36,735 nucleotides of DNA from Prosthecobacter sp. (GTDB taxonomy: Bacteria; Verrucomicrobiota; Verrucomicrobiia; Verrucomicrobiales; Verrucomicrobiaceae). Every line of letters starts with the position of its first letter. Position 1 is the stretch's first letter. A model generated the notes under the pieces. It saw only the letters and a program-made list of their open reading frames with translations. It ran no database searches and was not told where the DNA came from. Positions 8,886 to 18,500 of this stretch are shown piece after piece. A program made the translations under genes and the position numbers. The DNA lies in assembly GCA_021733925.1 (NCBI GenBank), contig JAIPJY010000064.1, positions 1-36,735 on the forward strand, given 5' to 3'.

Positions 8886-9854
8886 ATGCCTCCTCCAACC
8901 AAAGTCAAACGCCCGTCCTCGGTGACGGTGGGGGAGTTTTTCACTCTGAATGAAAAGACGCTCAAGTTGAAGCTGATTGGCAGCGATGCGGGCTACACGC
9001 GCAAAATCAGCGAGCCCTCAGTGAACCGCCCCGGTCTGGCGCTCTCGGGTTTCTTCACCTACTTCGCCTACAAACGCGTGCAGGTCATCGGCAACTCGGA
9101 AAGCTCCTTTCTCGAAGGCCTGGACCCCAAGCTCCGCGCGGCGCGCTTCAGCCAGCTCTGCTCCTGGGACATCCCCTGCGTCGTGATCGCTCGCGGCCAC
9201 CGCATCGACGATGAATTGATCCAGATCGCCAATGAAGCGGGCATCTCCGTCTTTCAGACCAGCATGATGACCATGAAGTTCCTCAATGCCGCCACCATCA
9301 AGCTGGAGTGGGCCTTTGCCCCCACCCTGCTGGTTCATGGCTGCTTGGTGGACGTCCAGGGTCTCGGCGTCCTCATTCAGGGAGACAGCGGCTGCGGCAA
9401 AAGCGAAAGCGTGATCGGCCTGCTCCAGCGTGGTGCCAGCCTCGTCGCCGACGACGCCGTGCGGCTGCGCCTCATCGAAGACCGCGAGGTCATCGGCTCC
9501 GCCCCGGACATCACCCGTGGGATGATCGAAATCCGTGGTCTGGGCATTCTGAACGTGGCCGCGCTATTCGGCGTCAGCGCCGTACGCCTGAGCAAACGGC
9601 TGGATTTGATCGTGGAACTCGTGCGCGGCTCCAAAACCGAAGACCTGGAGCGCGTCGGGGTCAATACCGACACCCGCGACATCATGGGACTGAAGGTCGG
9701 ACGGGTGGCACTGCCGGTGGAACCGGGCCGCGACGTGGCCGGTTTGATCGAATTAGCCGCCATCAACTTTAAATTACGCACCTTTGGCTACAACAGCGCC
9801 GTAGAGTTTGACCAAAGGTTGTTGAAAAAGATGACGGATGATCAATTAGGTTAG
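8886..9854 (+). CDS. hprK: HPr kinase/phosphorylase
   Basis: Phosphorylates and dephosphorylates a serine of HPr. Residues 10-140 form the N-terminal HprK domain. The C-terminal catalytic domain shows VHG (150-152) with the conserved His-Gly, the P-loop GDSGCGKS (166-173), VADDAV (187-192) with the acidic pair, and the family signature EIRGLGILNV (215-224). The 322-residue length is typical. ptsH follows 24 bases later, so both are likely one transcript. No EI or EII gene is visible in this window, which fits a regulatory rather than sugar-transport use, but genes outside cannot be seen. The gene is divergent from ribBA with a 133-base gap. Confidence 0.95.
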   Translation: MPPPTKVKRPSSVTVGEFFTLNEKTLKLKLIGSDAGYTRKISEPSVNRPGLALSGFFTYFAYKRVQVIGNSESSFLEGLDPKLRAARFSQLCSWDIPCVVIARGHRIDDELIQIANEAGISVFQTSMMTMKFLNAATIKLEWAFAPTLLVHGCLVDVQGLGVLIQGDSGCGKSESVIGLLQRGASLVADDAVRLRLIEDREVIGSAPDITRGMIEIRGLGILNVAALFGVSAVRLSKRLDLIVELVRGSKTEDLERVGVNTDTRDIMGLKVGRVALPVEPGRDVAGLIELAAINFKLRTFGYNSAVEFDQRLLKKMTDDQLG

Positions 9855-9878
9855 CCGCAGCTTAGTCCCCCCCTCCCC

Positions 9879-10151
9879 ATGAGCATCCAAAAAGAACTCA
9901 CGATCCGCAATAAAATGGGCATGCATGCACGCCCGGCGGCGCAGTTCGTCAAGCGTGCCAGCAAGTATCAGTGTGACGTCTGGGTGGAAAAAGACGACGA
10001 ACCCGTGAACGGCAAAAGCATCATGGGCCTCATGATGCTCGCCGCAGGACGTGGCGAGACCATCAAAATCATCGCCGAAGGCAGCGACGCCGAAGCCGCC
10101 GTGGCCGACCTCGAAGAGCTCGTCACCTCAGGCTTTGGCGACGTGGAGTAA
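9879..10151 (+). CDS. ptsH: Phosphocarrier protein HPr
   Basis: A 90-residue HPr-fold protein. MGMHARPAAQ carries the catalytic His16 with the adjoining Arg18 and Pro19, and NGKSIMGLMML carries the regulatory Ser47 that HprK modifies. Both sites are intact, so it can in principle serve EI-dependent phosphotransfer and Ser phosphorylation. It follows hprK directly, a pairing that supports HPr as the substrate of that kinase. Confidence 0.95.
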   Translation: MSIQKELTIRNKMGMHARPAAQFVKRASKYQCDVWVEKDDEPVNGKSIMGLMMLAAGRGETIKIIAEGSDAEAAVADLEELVTSGFGDVE

Positions 10152-10224
10152 GGGCGCTGGCCTGACACATCCGCTTTGAACTCCTCGTCCATTCAAGAGC
10201 GATGACTGAATAGTCGTCATTCGG

Positions 10225-10392
10225 AATGACGAATGAGTAAATCCGAATGTCTAAAGAATGACAAAACTCGAATGACGAAGTTTGCGAAGGAACCTCTTGG
10301 GCCAAGTTGGAGTATTTGGCAGACATAACGAACCAACACCAAGCTTCGGACTTCGGCATTATTTCGTCATTCGGATTTACTCATTCGTCATT
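10225..10392. repeat. Perfect 25-bp inverted repeat flanking a 118-bp spacer
   Basis: Positions 10225-10249 are the exact reverse complement of 10368-10392 (AATGACGAATGAGTAAATCC in the first 20 bases of the left arm). Further degenerate copies of the TCGTCATTCGG word lie at 10213-10225, 10256-10262 and 10271-10279. The gap between ptsH and the next gene (10152-10399) contains nothing else that I can support. It is an intergenic palindromic repeat, possibly MITE-like. No coding frame in the spacer is convincing. Confidence 0.75.
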
Positions 10393-10399
10393 TTTCACC

Positions 10400-10669
10400 T
10401 CACTTCTTCGCCTCATCCGAACGCTTCCCCGGAGACACCCGGATCTCCGTCTCCTCATCCACCACGGGCGGGGGTGGAGTCTCCTTCAGCATCTGCAGCA
10501 TCATCACACCGATGAGGTAAATCAGGCCGCCGCCGATCCCGGCGCCGATGGCGATGAAACGCCGCTGCCAGGTATGCTCGCGGTCGATGGCATACCAGAA
10601 GCGCATGCAGAAGAGGATCCAGATGACGCTGGCAACAAGGACGAGAAGTTGACCGGAAACAATGGGCAT
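10400..10669 (-). CDS. Small two-helix membrane protein, unknown
   Basis: With the ATG at 10669 the product is 89 residues, with hydrophobic helices at about 7-22 and 38-60 separated by a basic/aromatic loop, and a Pro/Glu-rich charged tail. A longer frame to 10744 would run through the rpsI terminator, so I reject it. It is not recognisable as a named family. It lies downstream of rpsI but behind a strong terminator, so it probably has its own weak promoter or depends on read-through. Confidence 0.55.
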   Translation of the reverse strand: MPIVSGQLLVLVASVIWILFCMRFWYAIDREHTWQRRFIAIGAGIGGGLIYLIGVMMLQMLKETPPPPVVDEETEIRVSPGKRSDEAKK

Positions 10670-10708
10670 GGGGCGGAGTTTGGAACGAAAATGCGACGCC
10701 AGCGACAG

Positions 10709-10740
10709 AAAAAACAAAACCCCGCACAGGGCGGGGCTTT
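10709..10740 (-). terminator. Rho-independent terminator of the rplM-rpsI operon
   Basis: Read on the minus strand, GCCCCGC, a five-base loop CCTGT and GCGGGG are followed by TTTTGTTTTTT. The stem is 10720-10725 with 10731-10736 and the U-tract is 10709-10719. It begins about 30 bases after the rpsI stop codon. Confidence 0.88.
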
Positions 10741-10768
10741 GCACACATCGAGCTGAAAAAGGGGTCGA

Positions 10769-11161
10769 TTAACGCTTGGAGAACTGGAAGCGTTTGCGGG
10801 CGCCTGGGCGACCTGGCTTCTTACGTTCCTTGGCGCGGGAGTCACGGGTCAGCAGACCGTTCTGCTTGAGGACGCCGCGAAGCTCAGGATTCACGCCGAT
10901 CAAAGCGCGAGCGATGCCGAGACGGACAGCGCCCACCTGGCCGGTGCAGCCACCGCCGCTGGCGTTCACCTTGAAGTCATAAGTCTGGCGGGAATTCGTG
11001 AGAGCCAGCGGGAACAGAATCTGATTCTGCAGCGCGACAGTCGGGAAATACTCTTCGAAGTCACGTCCGTTGACGGTGATGCTTCCGGCTCCTTCGGTGA
11101 TGAAGACGCGGGCGATGGCGGTCTTGCGGCGGCCGGTGGTGGTTTTGAGAGGCTTGCTCAT
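10769..11161 (-). CDS. rpsI: 30S ribosomal protein S9
   Basis: A 130-residue S9 protein. The N-terminus contains GRRKTAIARVFI and the middle GGGCTGQVGAVRLGIARALI, both hallmark segments. The C-terminus is the basic tail ending in KKPGRPGARKRFQFSKR, the usual tRNA-contacting SKR end. It follows rplM by 24 bases in the standard L13-S9 operon and is closed by a clear terminator. Confidence 0.97.
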   Translation of the reverse strand: MSKPLKTTTGRRKTAIARVFITEGAGSITVNGRDFEEYFPTVALQNQILFPLALTNSRQTYDFKVNASGGGCTGQVGAVRLGIARALIGVNPELRGVLKQNGLLTRDSRAKERKKPGRPGARKRFQFSKR

Positions 11162-11185
11162 GCGATAGGTAAACAGTGGAAAGTA

Positions 11186-11617
11186 TTAGGCGACGGAGAA
11201 AGGCTTCGGATTCTGCGCCTCATGCGGATGCTCGGCACCCTCATAGATCTTGAGCTTGCCCATCACGGCGCGTCCAAGACGATTGTGGGGGACCATGCCC
11301 TTCACAGCGCGCTCAACGAGAAGCTCTGGACGGCGGGCACGCACGCGCTCGACGTTTTCAATCTTCTGATTGCCGACGTAGCCGGCCTTCGAGGTGTAAA
11401 TCTTCTGGATTTCCTTCTTACCGCTGAGGCGGACTTCGGCGGCGTTCAGAACGACCACGAAATCACCGGTGTCAACGTGCGGGGTGAAGGTAGGCTTGGT
11501 CTTACCGCGCAGGAGGTTGGCGGCTGCGACTGCGACGTCTCCAAGAATTTGGTTCTTGGCGTCGATGACCCACCATGTGGGGTTTTGCTCCTGGGCTTTG
11601 GCTGAAAACGTCTTCAT
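11186..11617 (-). CDS. rplM: 50S ribosomal protein L13
   Basis: With the ATG at 11617 the product is 143 residues, normal for L13. It shows WWVIDAKNQILGDVAVAAA near the start, then LRGKTKPTFTPHVDTGDFVV and the late VKGMVPHNRLGRAVMGKL motif. A longer frame to 11692 would start upstream of the predicted transcription start and is rejected. It is the first gene of the rplM-rpsI operon. Confidence 0.97.
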   Translation of the reverse strand: MKTFSAKAQEQNPTWWVIDAKNQILGDVAVAAANLLRGKTKPTFTPHVDTGDFVVVLNAAEVRLSGKKEIQKIYTSKAGYVGNQKIENVERVRARRPELLVERAVKGMVPHNRLGRAVMGKLKIYEGAEHPHEAQNPKPFSVA

Positions 11618-11664
11618 TAGTGCTGTGTACGAAATATCTTCCGACTGGGAAAGAAGGGGCCGCG

Positions 11665-11692
11665 ATGGTAAGAGGATTGGAGAATGTGTCAA
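11665..11692 (-). promoter_or_regulatory. Sigma-70-type promoter for rplM-rpsI
   Basis: On the minus strand a perfect -35 TTGACA (11687-11692) is followed by a 16-base spacer and a -10 TACCAT (11665-11670, four of six matches). Transcription would begin near 11658, leaving a leader of about 40 bases before the L13 ATG at 11617. Confidence 0.6.
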
Positions 11693-11783
11693 GGTGGAAA
11701 CCTAGTTATTCACAATGAAAATGGCCTTTGGAACGCATTTTTGGCCAATCCCCCGGCTGCAACAGGCTCGGAACCCATCATTT

Positions 11784-12644
11784 TTACTTCCGCCACAGCC
11801 ATTTCATCGCCTCTGGGAAAATGCTCGCGCCCTGTTTGCTGTTATGCGCACCGTCGCCAAACGTGAAGGTGTAGTCATACTGCTGGTACGCCAGCGCCTT
11901 CGCCATCTGCTGGTTCGCCAGCGGCCAGTTGCCGTAAGGATTGTCCAGATCACTGCTGCCGTCCTGCAGATAGACCCGCAGCGGTTTGCGCTCCGTCAGG
12001 CGGATGATCGAAGGATACACATGCCCACCCGCCAGATCCACATAGCTGCCGATGGTCGAGAAGACCTTGCGAAACTTGTCCGGCCTCTCCCACGCCACCG
12101 TGAAGGCGCAGATCGCCCCGCTGCTGGCTCCGGCGATGGCCCAGCCCTCGGGATTTTCCGTGAGCTTATAATCCTTCTGCACCTGCGGGATGATTTCTTC
12201 CAGCAGGAAGCGCGCATACACATCTCCCAGCGTGTTGTACTCCTTGCCCCGGTTGTTGTTCTTCCATGCGCTCTGCGGCTTCGTTTCACCGCTGTGCCCC
12301 GGATTGATGAAGATCGCGATCGTCGGCTCCATATCCCCGCTCGCGATCAGATTATCAAACACCACCGGCACCCGCCACGCGCCCTTCACGCCCACGTAGT
12401 CATGCCCATCCTGAAAGACCATGAGGTTTGCTGGCTGCTCGGGCTTGTACTGAGCGGGTACGTAGATCCACCAGTCACGCGTGGTGCCAGGGTAGATCTT
12501 GGATGTGTGCGCCGGCATCGGGATCACCTTCCCCTTCGGCACGTCCGCTTTTTCCTGGGAGAGGGGGCCGAGCTTGTAGTCATCCACTGCAAGGACGGAG
12601 AGTGAAAGCGAAAAGAGAAGTGGGAGAAGAAGGCGCGATGTCAT
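11784..12644 (-). CDS. Secreted esterase of the Fes/esterase-D alpha/beta-hydrolase group
   Basis: With the ATG at 12644 the protein is 286 residues and starts with a clear signal peptide (hydrophobic core LLLPLLFSLSLSVLA, cleavage near residue 20), so it acts outside the cytoplasm. The alpha/beta-hydrolase nucleophile elbow is AGASSGAICAF, and the catalytic His is probably in GDGAHNSKQG near the C-terminus. This arrangement is common in putative esterases annotated near carbohydrate-acting enzymes, such as feruloyl or acetyl esterases. The substrate cannot be assigned. The longer frame to 12806 overlaps the next gene and has no signal peptide at its start. Confidence 0.78.
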   Translation of the reverse strand: MTSRLLLPLLFSLSLSVLAVDDYKLGPLSQEKADVPKGKVIPMPAHTSKIYPGTTRDWWIYVPAQYKPEQPANLMVFQDGHDYVGVKGAWRVPVVFDNLIASGDMEPTIAIFINPGHSGETKPQSAWKNNNRGKEYNTLGDVYARFLLEEIIPQVQKDYKLTENPEGWAIAGASSGAICAFTVAWERPDKFRKVFSTIGSYVDLAGGHVYPSIIRLTERKPLRVYLQDGSSDLDNPYGNWPLANQQMAKALAYQQYDYTFTFGDGAHNSKQGASIFPEAMKWLWRK

Positions 12645-12729
12645 GACCGAAGAAAAGCGACATTCACACCCGAGGTCAAGGATTCCTCGGCCTGCGGACG
12701 TGAAATGAAACCAGAAGGTCAACCTCCCC

Positions 12730-14220
12730 TCACCCTTCTGACAGCCTCTTTGGCACCAGCCTGCCGCCTTCATTCTCCGGCGCAGTCCCTTCATGGTACT
12801 CCGCATCCTGGTTCACCTGCCAGAGGTCGTAGAGATTGGAACCCTGGATGATGTTCCGGGCGCAGAGCATGGCCGTCATCATGGAATGATCCTGGTTGTT
12901 GTACTTGTGCATGCCATTGCGGCCGATGAGGTGCAGCGTTGGCAGGTGCTCGGTGACCGCCTGCCGGATTTCGCTGACGTTCGTGGCATAGCCGGCATCG
13001 TATACCGGATAGGCCTTCGCCTGGCGGACGATGCAGCCATCCACCCACTCGGAGGACTTGGCCAGACCGAGCTGCTCCATCTCCTTTTTGGCGAGCGCGA
13101 GGAGGTCCTCATCCGAGCTCGTCCACAGTCCATCTCCTTCAAAACAGAAGTACTCCAGGCCGTAGCTGGCGATGCTCTTGTCCGGCACCATGTCCGGGGA
13201 CCAGGACTTGAAGTTCTGGATGCGCCCGACTTTCACGCTGTTGTCATGAATGTAGAGCCAGTTGTCAGGAAAGGCATCCGCATGGCGGTACATCAGGACG
13301 ACGGTGATGAAGTCCCTATAACGAAGCGCCTTGGCCGCTGCTTGCGCCCTGGCAGGCAGCGCGGGACTCAGGCTCGGAATGAGCTCGGCAATCGGCGCGG
13401 AGGAAATGAGGTGCTGCGACTTGAGTTCATGCACGTTCCCCGCTGCATCACGATGTGTGATCGTCCACCGCTGCGTGGCGGCATCGTAGGCACCGCTGAC
13501 GAACCGGGTGCCCATGACAAGGCGGCCACCTTGCGCAACGACCTTGGCCGCGCAGGCCTCCCACATCATTCCCGGCCCCCGCTTCGGATAGCGAAAGGTA
13601 TTGATGAGCGTCTTGATGACACCGGAGCCCGCTTTCTGGCGCGGGCGCCACAGGGCGTTCTTGATGGCAGAAAAAAGCGAGAGTCCATTGATGCGCTGCG
13701 CAGCCCAGTCAGCTGAGATTTCCCGGCAGCTCATGCCCCAGACCTTCTCGGTGTAGGTCTTGAAAAAGATCTCAAAGAGACGCGCGCCAAACTGGTTGCT
13801 CACCCAGTCCTGAAAACTCGCCGGTTTCGCCACCGGTGTGATGCGCGCCTTCAAGTAGGACATGACGCAGCAAAACGATTCCCAGATGCCCAGCTTCATC
13901 AGGGCATCGAGCGCCACGATGGGATAGGCAAAGAATTTCCCACGGTAGTAGATGCGTGAAGAGCGCGGGCGCTCCAGCATCCCATCAGGCAGCAGTTCGT
14001 TCCACAGGCTCTCCACCTCGGTGGACTTGGAGAAAAACCGATGTCCGCCAATATCAAAGAGGCAGTCCTTGTAGTTCACCGTGCGCGAGATGCCGCCGAC
14101 AAGCTTCGGGTCGGCCTCAAGAATGACGACGCGGATGCCCGCCTTGCCCAGCATGTAGGCAGCCGTCAGCCCGGCAGGCCCCGCTCCAATGATGACGACC
14201 ACAGGTTCTTGCTCGCTCAT
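12730..14220 (-). CDS. FAD-dependent oxidoreductase, UDP-galactopyranose-mutase-like
   Basis: A 496-residue flavoprotein. The dinucleotide-binding motif [17 protein letters not shown] is near residues 12-28, followed by the acidic ribose-binding [13 protein letters not shown] is typical of the amine-oxidase/UDP-galactopyranose-mutase-like group found in polysaccharide loci, and the C-terminus contains [16 protein letters not shown]. The start overlaps the stop of a GT-C type glycosyltransferase by four bases (ATGA), which implies coupled translation and a shared role in building or modifying a surface glycan or lipid-linked sugar. Whether it is a mutase or an oxidase cannot be read from the sequence. 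Confidence 0.75.
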   Translation of the reverse strand: MSEQEPVVVIIGAGPAGLTAAYMLGKAGIRVVILEADPKLVGGISRTVNYKDCLFDIGGHRFFSKSTEVESLWNELLPDGMLERPRSSRIYYRGKFFAYPIVALDALMKLGIWESFCCVMSYLKARITPVAKPASFQDWVSNQFGARLFEIFFKTYTEKVWGMSCREISADWAAQRINGLSLFSAIKNALWRPRQKAGSGVIKTLINTFRYPKRGPGMMWEACAAKVVAQGGRLVMGTRFVSGAYDAATQRWTITHRDAAGNVHELKSQHLISSAPIAELIPSLSPALPARAQAAAKALRYRDFITVVLMYRHADAFPDNWLYIHDNSVKVGRIQNFKSWSPDMVPDKSIASYGLEYFCFEGDGLWTSSDEDLLALAKKEMEQLGLAKSSEWVDGCIVRQAKAYPVYDAGYATNVSEIRQAVTEHLPTLHLIGRNGMHKYNNQDHSMMTAMLCARNIIQGSNLYDLWQVNQDAEYHEGTAPENEGGRLVPKRLSEG

Positions 14221-15554
14221 TTGGCTGGGGTGGGAGATGGAGCTGCGGGTGCCTCGTAAAGTCGGTAAAAGCCCTTGGCGGTGACGACAGCCTGCCTGCG
14301 AATCAGTTCGGCCGTCATGCGTGAATCTCCCGACGTAGGCTCCGCCGCCTCGATCTGCACGGCCAGCACATCCGGGTGGTAATTCTCATCCGCAGGCAGA
14401 GCCAGCAATCCCATCGAGGTGGGCTGCACATCACACCTGAGATCCAACGCCAGGCATGGCGGAGCAGCGATGATCCGCCCCACGGCGGCATCCTTGAGCT
14501 TCTCATGCACGGCCCAGCCGCCCGCATTGGCAGGAGAGATGACAAAATTGCGCCACCAAAGAACATTCGCGCACATCGCCACGATTAGAAACAAAGCAAC
14601 GACCCGACGGTGACATTCGCGGAAGAGTCCCGCATCCATGGCGGCCAGCAGGCTCAGAAATGCCACAGGAAAAAAGTAGCGTTCCGGCCGGCATGACTGC
14701 GTGGCGAGAGCCGCCAGACCCGCGATCACGGCCCAGGGGGCAGCCCCCAGCGCGCTGCCACTGCGAAACGCACGCCACACACACCAGCCACCGCCCAGGA
14801 GCGCCGTGGCCGCGTAAAAAGCCGTGCGAAAATCGGGCAGTCCCCGAAACACTCCCAACACGTTGGCCACAGGATCCGTGCGCGCGACCATGTGCTGCCG
14901 CCAAATCTCTTTAAAACGCTCATGATCGACACACAGGTAAACTGAAACGTAGCAGATCGCGATGACGCCCGTGGTCACGCCCATGAAGACGGCCAGCTCC
15001 TTGAACTTTTTCGTGAACAGCAGGCTGGCACACACGCCTGCGGGCAGCCAGATGATCGTGAGCTTCACCCCGATCAGCAGACCCGTCAGCACTCCGAGCA
15101 TCAGTGCGTCACGCACGCTCAGCTCCCGACGTCCGCCAATGCCGTACCATGCCACGAGGCCAAACATGAGCAGCGGCTCAAGGATGGCCCAGCTACCCAT
15201 GCGAAAAAGATAGGGATCCAGCCACAACCACGCCAGCAGCATGGCGGCGCCCGCCGCGTTTCCCCGGCGCACAAGTCGCAGGCAGGCGAACCCGGCAGCA
15301 GCGGCGACCAGCAGCGAACACACGATCCGCTTGGCCATCACCGAAGGTAAAACCAGCGCAAACAGCACGCGATTGATCGCGTGATTCACCGGACTCAAGG
15401 CACTGTGGAGGATGCCATGGGCCGGAAGATTCCACTGCTCACAACGTGCGTTCCACTGCCACAGCCCCTCGTCATTCGTCGGCTCGAGTACGCCATCCAG
15501 CAGAAACAAACGCCCAACCAGCAGCAGATAGAAGACGATTAGGAGGCTGCGCAT
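14217..15554 (-). CDS. Polytopic GT-C fold glycosyltransferase-like membrane protein
   Basis: A 445-residue protein with about ten hydrophobic helices. After the first helix comes [11 protein letters not shown], an acidic loop in the place where GT-C enzymes (GT39/GT83-like) carry the metal- or donor-binding Asp/Glu. The C-terminal 100 residues are soluble and probably periplasmic. The gene begins 39 bases after secA and overlaps the flavoprotein gene by four bases. A polyprenyl-phosphate-sugar donor would be expected for this fold. Assignment rests on topology and the acidic loop, so a different membrane function remains possible. Confidence 0.6.
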   Translation of the reverse strand: MRSLLIVFYLLLVGRLFLLDGVLEPTNDEGLWQWNARCEQWNLPAHGILHSALSPVNHAINRVLFALVLPSVMAKRIVCSLLVAAAAGFACLRLVRRGNAAGAAMLLAWLWLDPYLFRMGSWAILEPLLMFGLVAWYGIGGRRELSVRDALMLGVLTGLLIGVKLTIIWLPAGVCASLLFTKKFKELAVFMGVTTGVIAICYVSVYLCVDHERFKEIWRQHMVARTDPVANVLGVFRGLPDFRTAFYAATALLGGGWCVWRAFRSGSALGAAPWAVIAGLAALATQSCRPERYFFPVAFLSLLAAMDAGLFRECHRRVVALFLIVAMCANVLWWRNFVISPANAGGWAVHEKLKDAAVGRIIAAPPCLALDLRCDVQPTSMGLLALPADENYHPDVLAVQIEAAEPTSGDSRMTAELIRRQAVVTAKGFYRLYEAPAAPSPTPAK

Positions 15555-15593
15555 GCTGGCGGTTGGGCACGCTCAAGGAGTGGATATGTCAGC

Positions 15594-18500
15594 TCACGCC
15601 AGCCTGCCGCAGCACTGCTTGTACTTCTTCCCGCTGCCACAAGGGCATGGGTCGTTGCGGCCAACCGCGGCAGCGGCGGCTTTGGGCTTGGGTTTGGCGG
15701 CGCTGCTTGGAAGGATGAGGCGGGGGCCGTCGCGACCCGGATTGGGTGGAGCTTCGGGCTTTTCTTCCGCTTCCTCACGGCGCTGGGGAGCGTCGTTTTC
15801 TCCGCCTTGCAGGGCCATCTGGGCCAGGAACTGCTCGAACGCGGCGAGCTGCTGCGTGCTGCGGAAGAGGTTGCCGAGGACTTCGCCGTTGATGTTGTTC
15901 ATCAGTTCCGCGAAGATCGTGAAGGCTTCCTGCTTGAACTCGATGAGCGGATCTTTCTGGCCGTAGGTGCGCAGACCCACGCCTTCCTTCAGCGCATCCA
16001 GCGCATACAGATGCTCCTGCCACAGACGGTCGATGGCGTTGAGGAGGATCATCTTCTCGATCTCCTGCAAGGCGGTCGGATTGGCCGTGCCAACCTTCAC
16101 CTCATAGGCACCGAGGATCTTGTTCTTCAGGTAGGCGGACTTGGCCTCGAAATCGAGCGCCTTGAATTCATCATCCAACGTACGCAGGCCAATCGGGAAC
16201 GTCGTGTTCACCCAGGCAAGCAGACCTTCATAATCGGCCAGGTCATCACCTTTGACATCCTTCGGCACGAAGGCGCCCAGACGTTCGGTGATGCCCTTTT
16301 CCACGGCATCGTTGATGAGAATCCGCGTGTCGTTGCTGTTGAGCACGTCGTTGCGCCATTCATAGACGACTTCGCGCTGCTGATTCATCACGTCATCGTA
16401 TTCGAGGACGCGCTTGCGCCAGACGTAGTTGCGCTGTTCCACACGCTTCTGCGCGGTTTCCACGCTGCGATTGAGCCATGGGTGCTGGAGTTCTTCACCC
16501 TCCTTCATGCCAAAGCGCTCCATCATCTTCGTCATGCGCTCGGCGGCGCCGAAGTTGCGCATCAGGTCATCCTCAAAACTGAGGAAGAATTTGCTCTCAC
16601 CGGGGTCACCCTGACGGGCGGAACGTCCGCGCAACTGGCGGTCCACGCGGCGGCTTTCATGACGCTCGGTGGCCAGCACGAAGAGTCCGCCGAGTTCGGA
16701 GACGCCTTCACCCAGCTTGATGTCCGTACCACGACCGGCCATGTTGGTCGAGATCGTCACCGCGGCGCGATGTCCGGCACGGGCGACGATTTCAGCCTCC
16801 TGGCGGTGATACTTCGCATTGAGCACGTTGTGCGTGATCTTCTGCAGCTTGAGCATGCGCGAGACCATTTCCGAGGCTTCGACGCTGGCGGTACCGACGA
16901 GGATCGGCTGCCCCTTGGCGTTGAGCTCTTTGATCAGCTCGATCACAGCAGCGAATTTTTCGCGGCGTGTCTTGTAGATGCTGTCGTTGTGATCCTTGCG
17001 CTTCACCGGACGGTTCGTCGGGATCGTGAGCACATCGAGGCTGTAGATGTCATGGAACTCGGCGGCGTCTGTTTCAGCCGTGCCGGTCATGCCGCCCAGC
17101 TTTTGATAGAGGCGGAAGTAGTTCTGAATGGTGATGGTGGCCAGCGTCTGCGTCTCAGCATCAATCTGCACGCCTTCCTTCGCTTCCACGGCCTGGTGCA
17201 GGCCATCGCTCCAGCGGCGTCCGGCCATCTTACGACCCGTCTGCGCATCGACGATGATGACCTTGTTCTCCTCAACCACATACTCGACGTCCTTCTCATA
17301 GAGACAGAAGGCACGCAGCAACTGGCTGATCTGGTGAATGCGCTGCCCCTGATGGGAAAGGCGGTCCTGCATCTCCGTCTTCTTGCGGGTGCGGGCGTCT
17401 TCGGAGAGCGTCATGTCGCCGTCGATCTCAGAGTAAACCGTGGCGATGTCCGGCAGCACGAAGGCATCAGGCTCGTCGGGGCTGAGGAAGTTGCGCCCCA
17501 TCTCGGTGAGATCGGCGTCGTGGGATTTTTCCTCGATGAAGTAGTACAGCTCTTCCTTGAGCCTGAAGAATTCCACCTTCTGCGTGTCTGCGTAGAGCGA
17601 GAGCTCGGCCTTTTCCATCGCGCGGCGGAGATCGGGATCCTCCATGCAGCGGGTCAGCGCACGATTCTTCGGCTGGCCCATCTGCACCTGGAAGAGTTTC
17701 AGTCCGGCCTGCTCCAGCTCACCTGCAGCGGCGGCTTCCTTGGCCCCCGTGATCAGGCGGTTGCACAGCGTGTTCTGACGGCGCACCAGCTGATCCACGA
17801 GGGGCTTGTAACGCTCATACTGGTGATTGCTCTCCGCAGCCATGACCGGACCGCTGATGATCAAAGGCGTGCGTGCTTCATCGATGAGCACGGAGTCCAC
17901 TTCATCCACAATGGCGAAGTAGTGGCCGCGCTGCACCTGCTGCTCCTTGCTGGAGGCCATGCCGTTGTCGCGCAGGTAATCGAAGCCGAACTCGCTGTTC
18001 GTTCCATACGTGATGTCCGCCTGATACTGGTCACGGCGCAGATGGCTTGGCTGGTCGTTTTGAATACAGCCGACTGTGAGACCGAGGTACTTATAAAGGC
18101 TGCCCATCCACTCACTGTCACGACGTGCGAGGTAGTCATTCACCGTGATGACGTGCACACCACGTCCGGTGAGCGCGTTCAAATACACCGGCAGCGTACC
18201 GACCAGCGTCTTCCCTTCCCCTGTCGCCATTTCAGCGATCATGCCGCGATGCAGGGCCACACCACCAACCAGCTGCACATCGAAGTGCACCATGTTCCAG
18301 CCCAGGGGCTGGTCGCAGACGATGATCTCGCGTCCGCACATGCGGCGGGCGGCGTTTTTCACCACGGCATAGGCTTCCGGGAGAATGTCGTTGAGCATCT
18401 TCGACTCGATCTCAGGAAAGTCCGGCTGGATCGCATTCCAGGCTTCTCGCGCGCGGTCGATGCGCGCCTTCTTGTCATCCAGGGCCGCGCCGTTCCAGGC

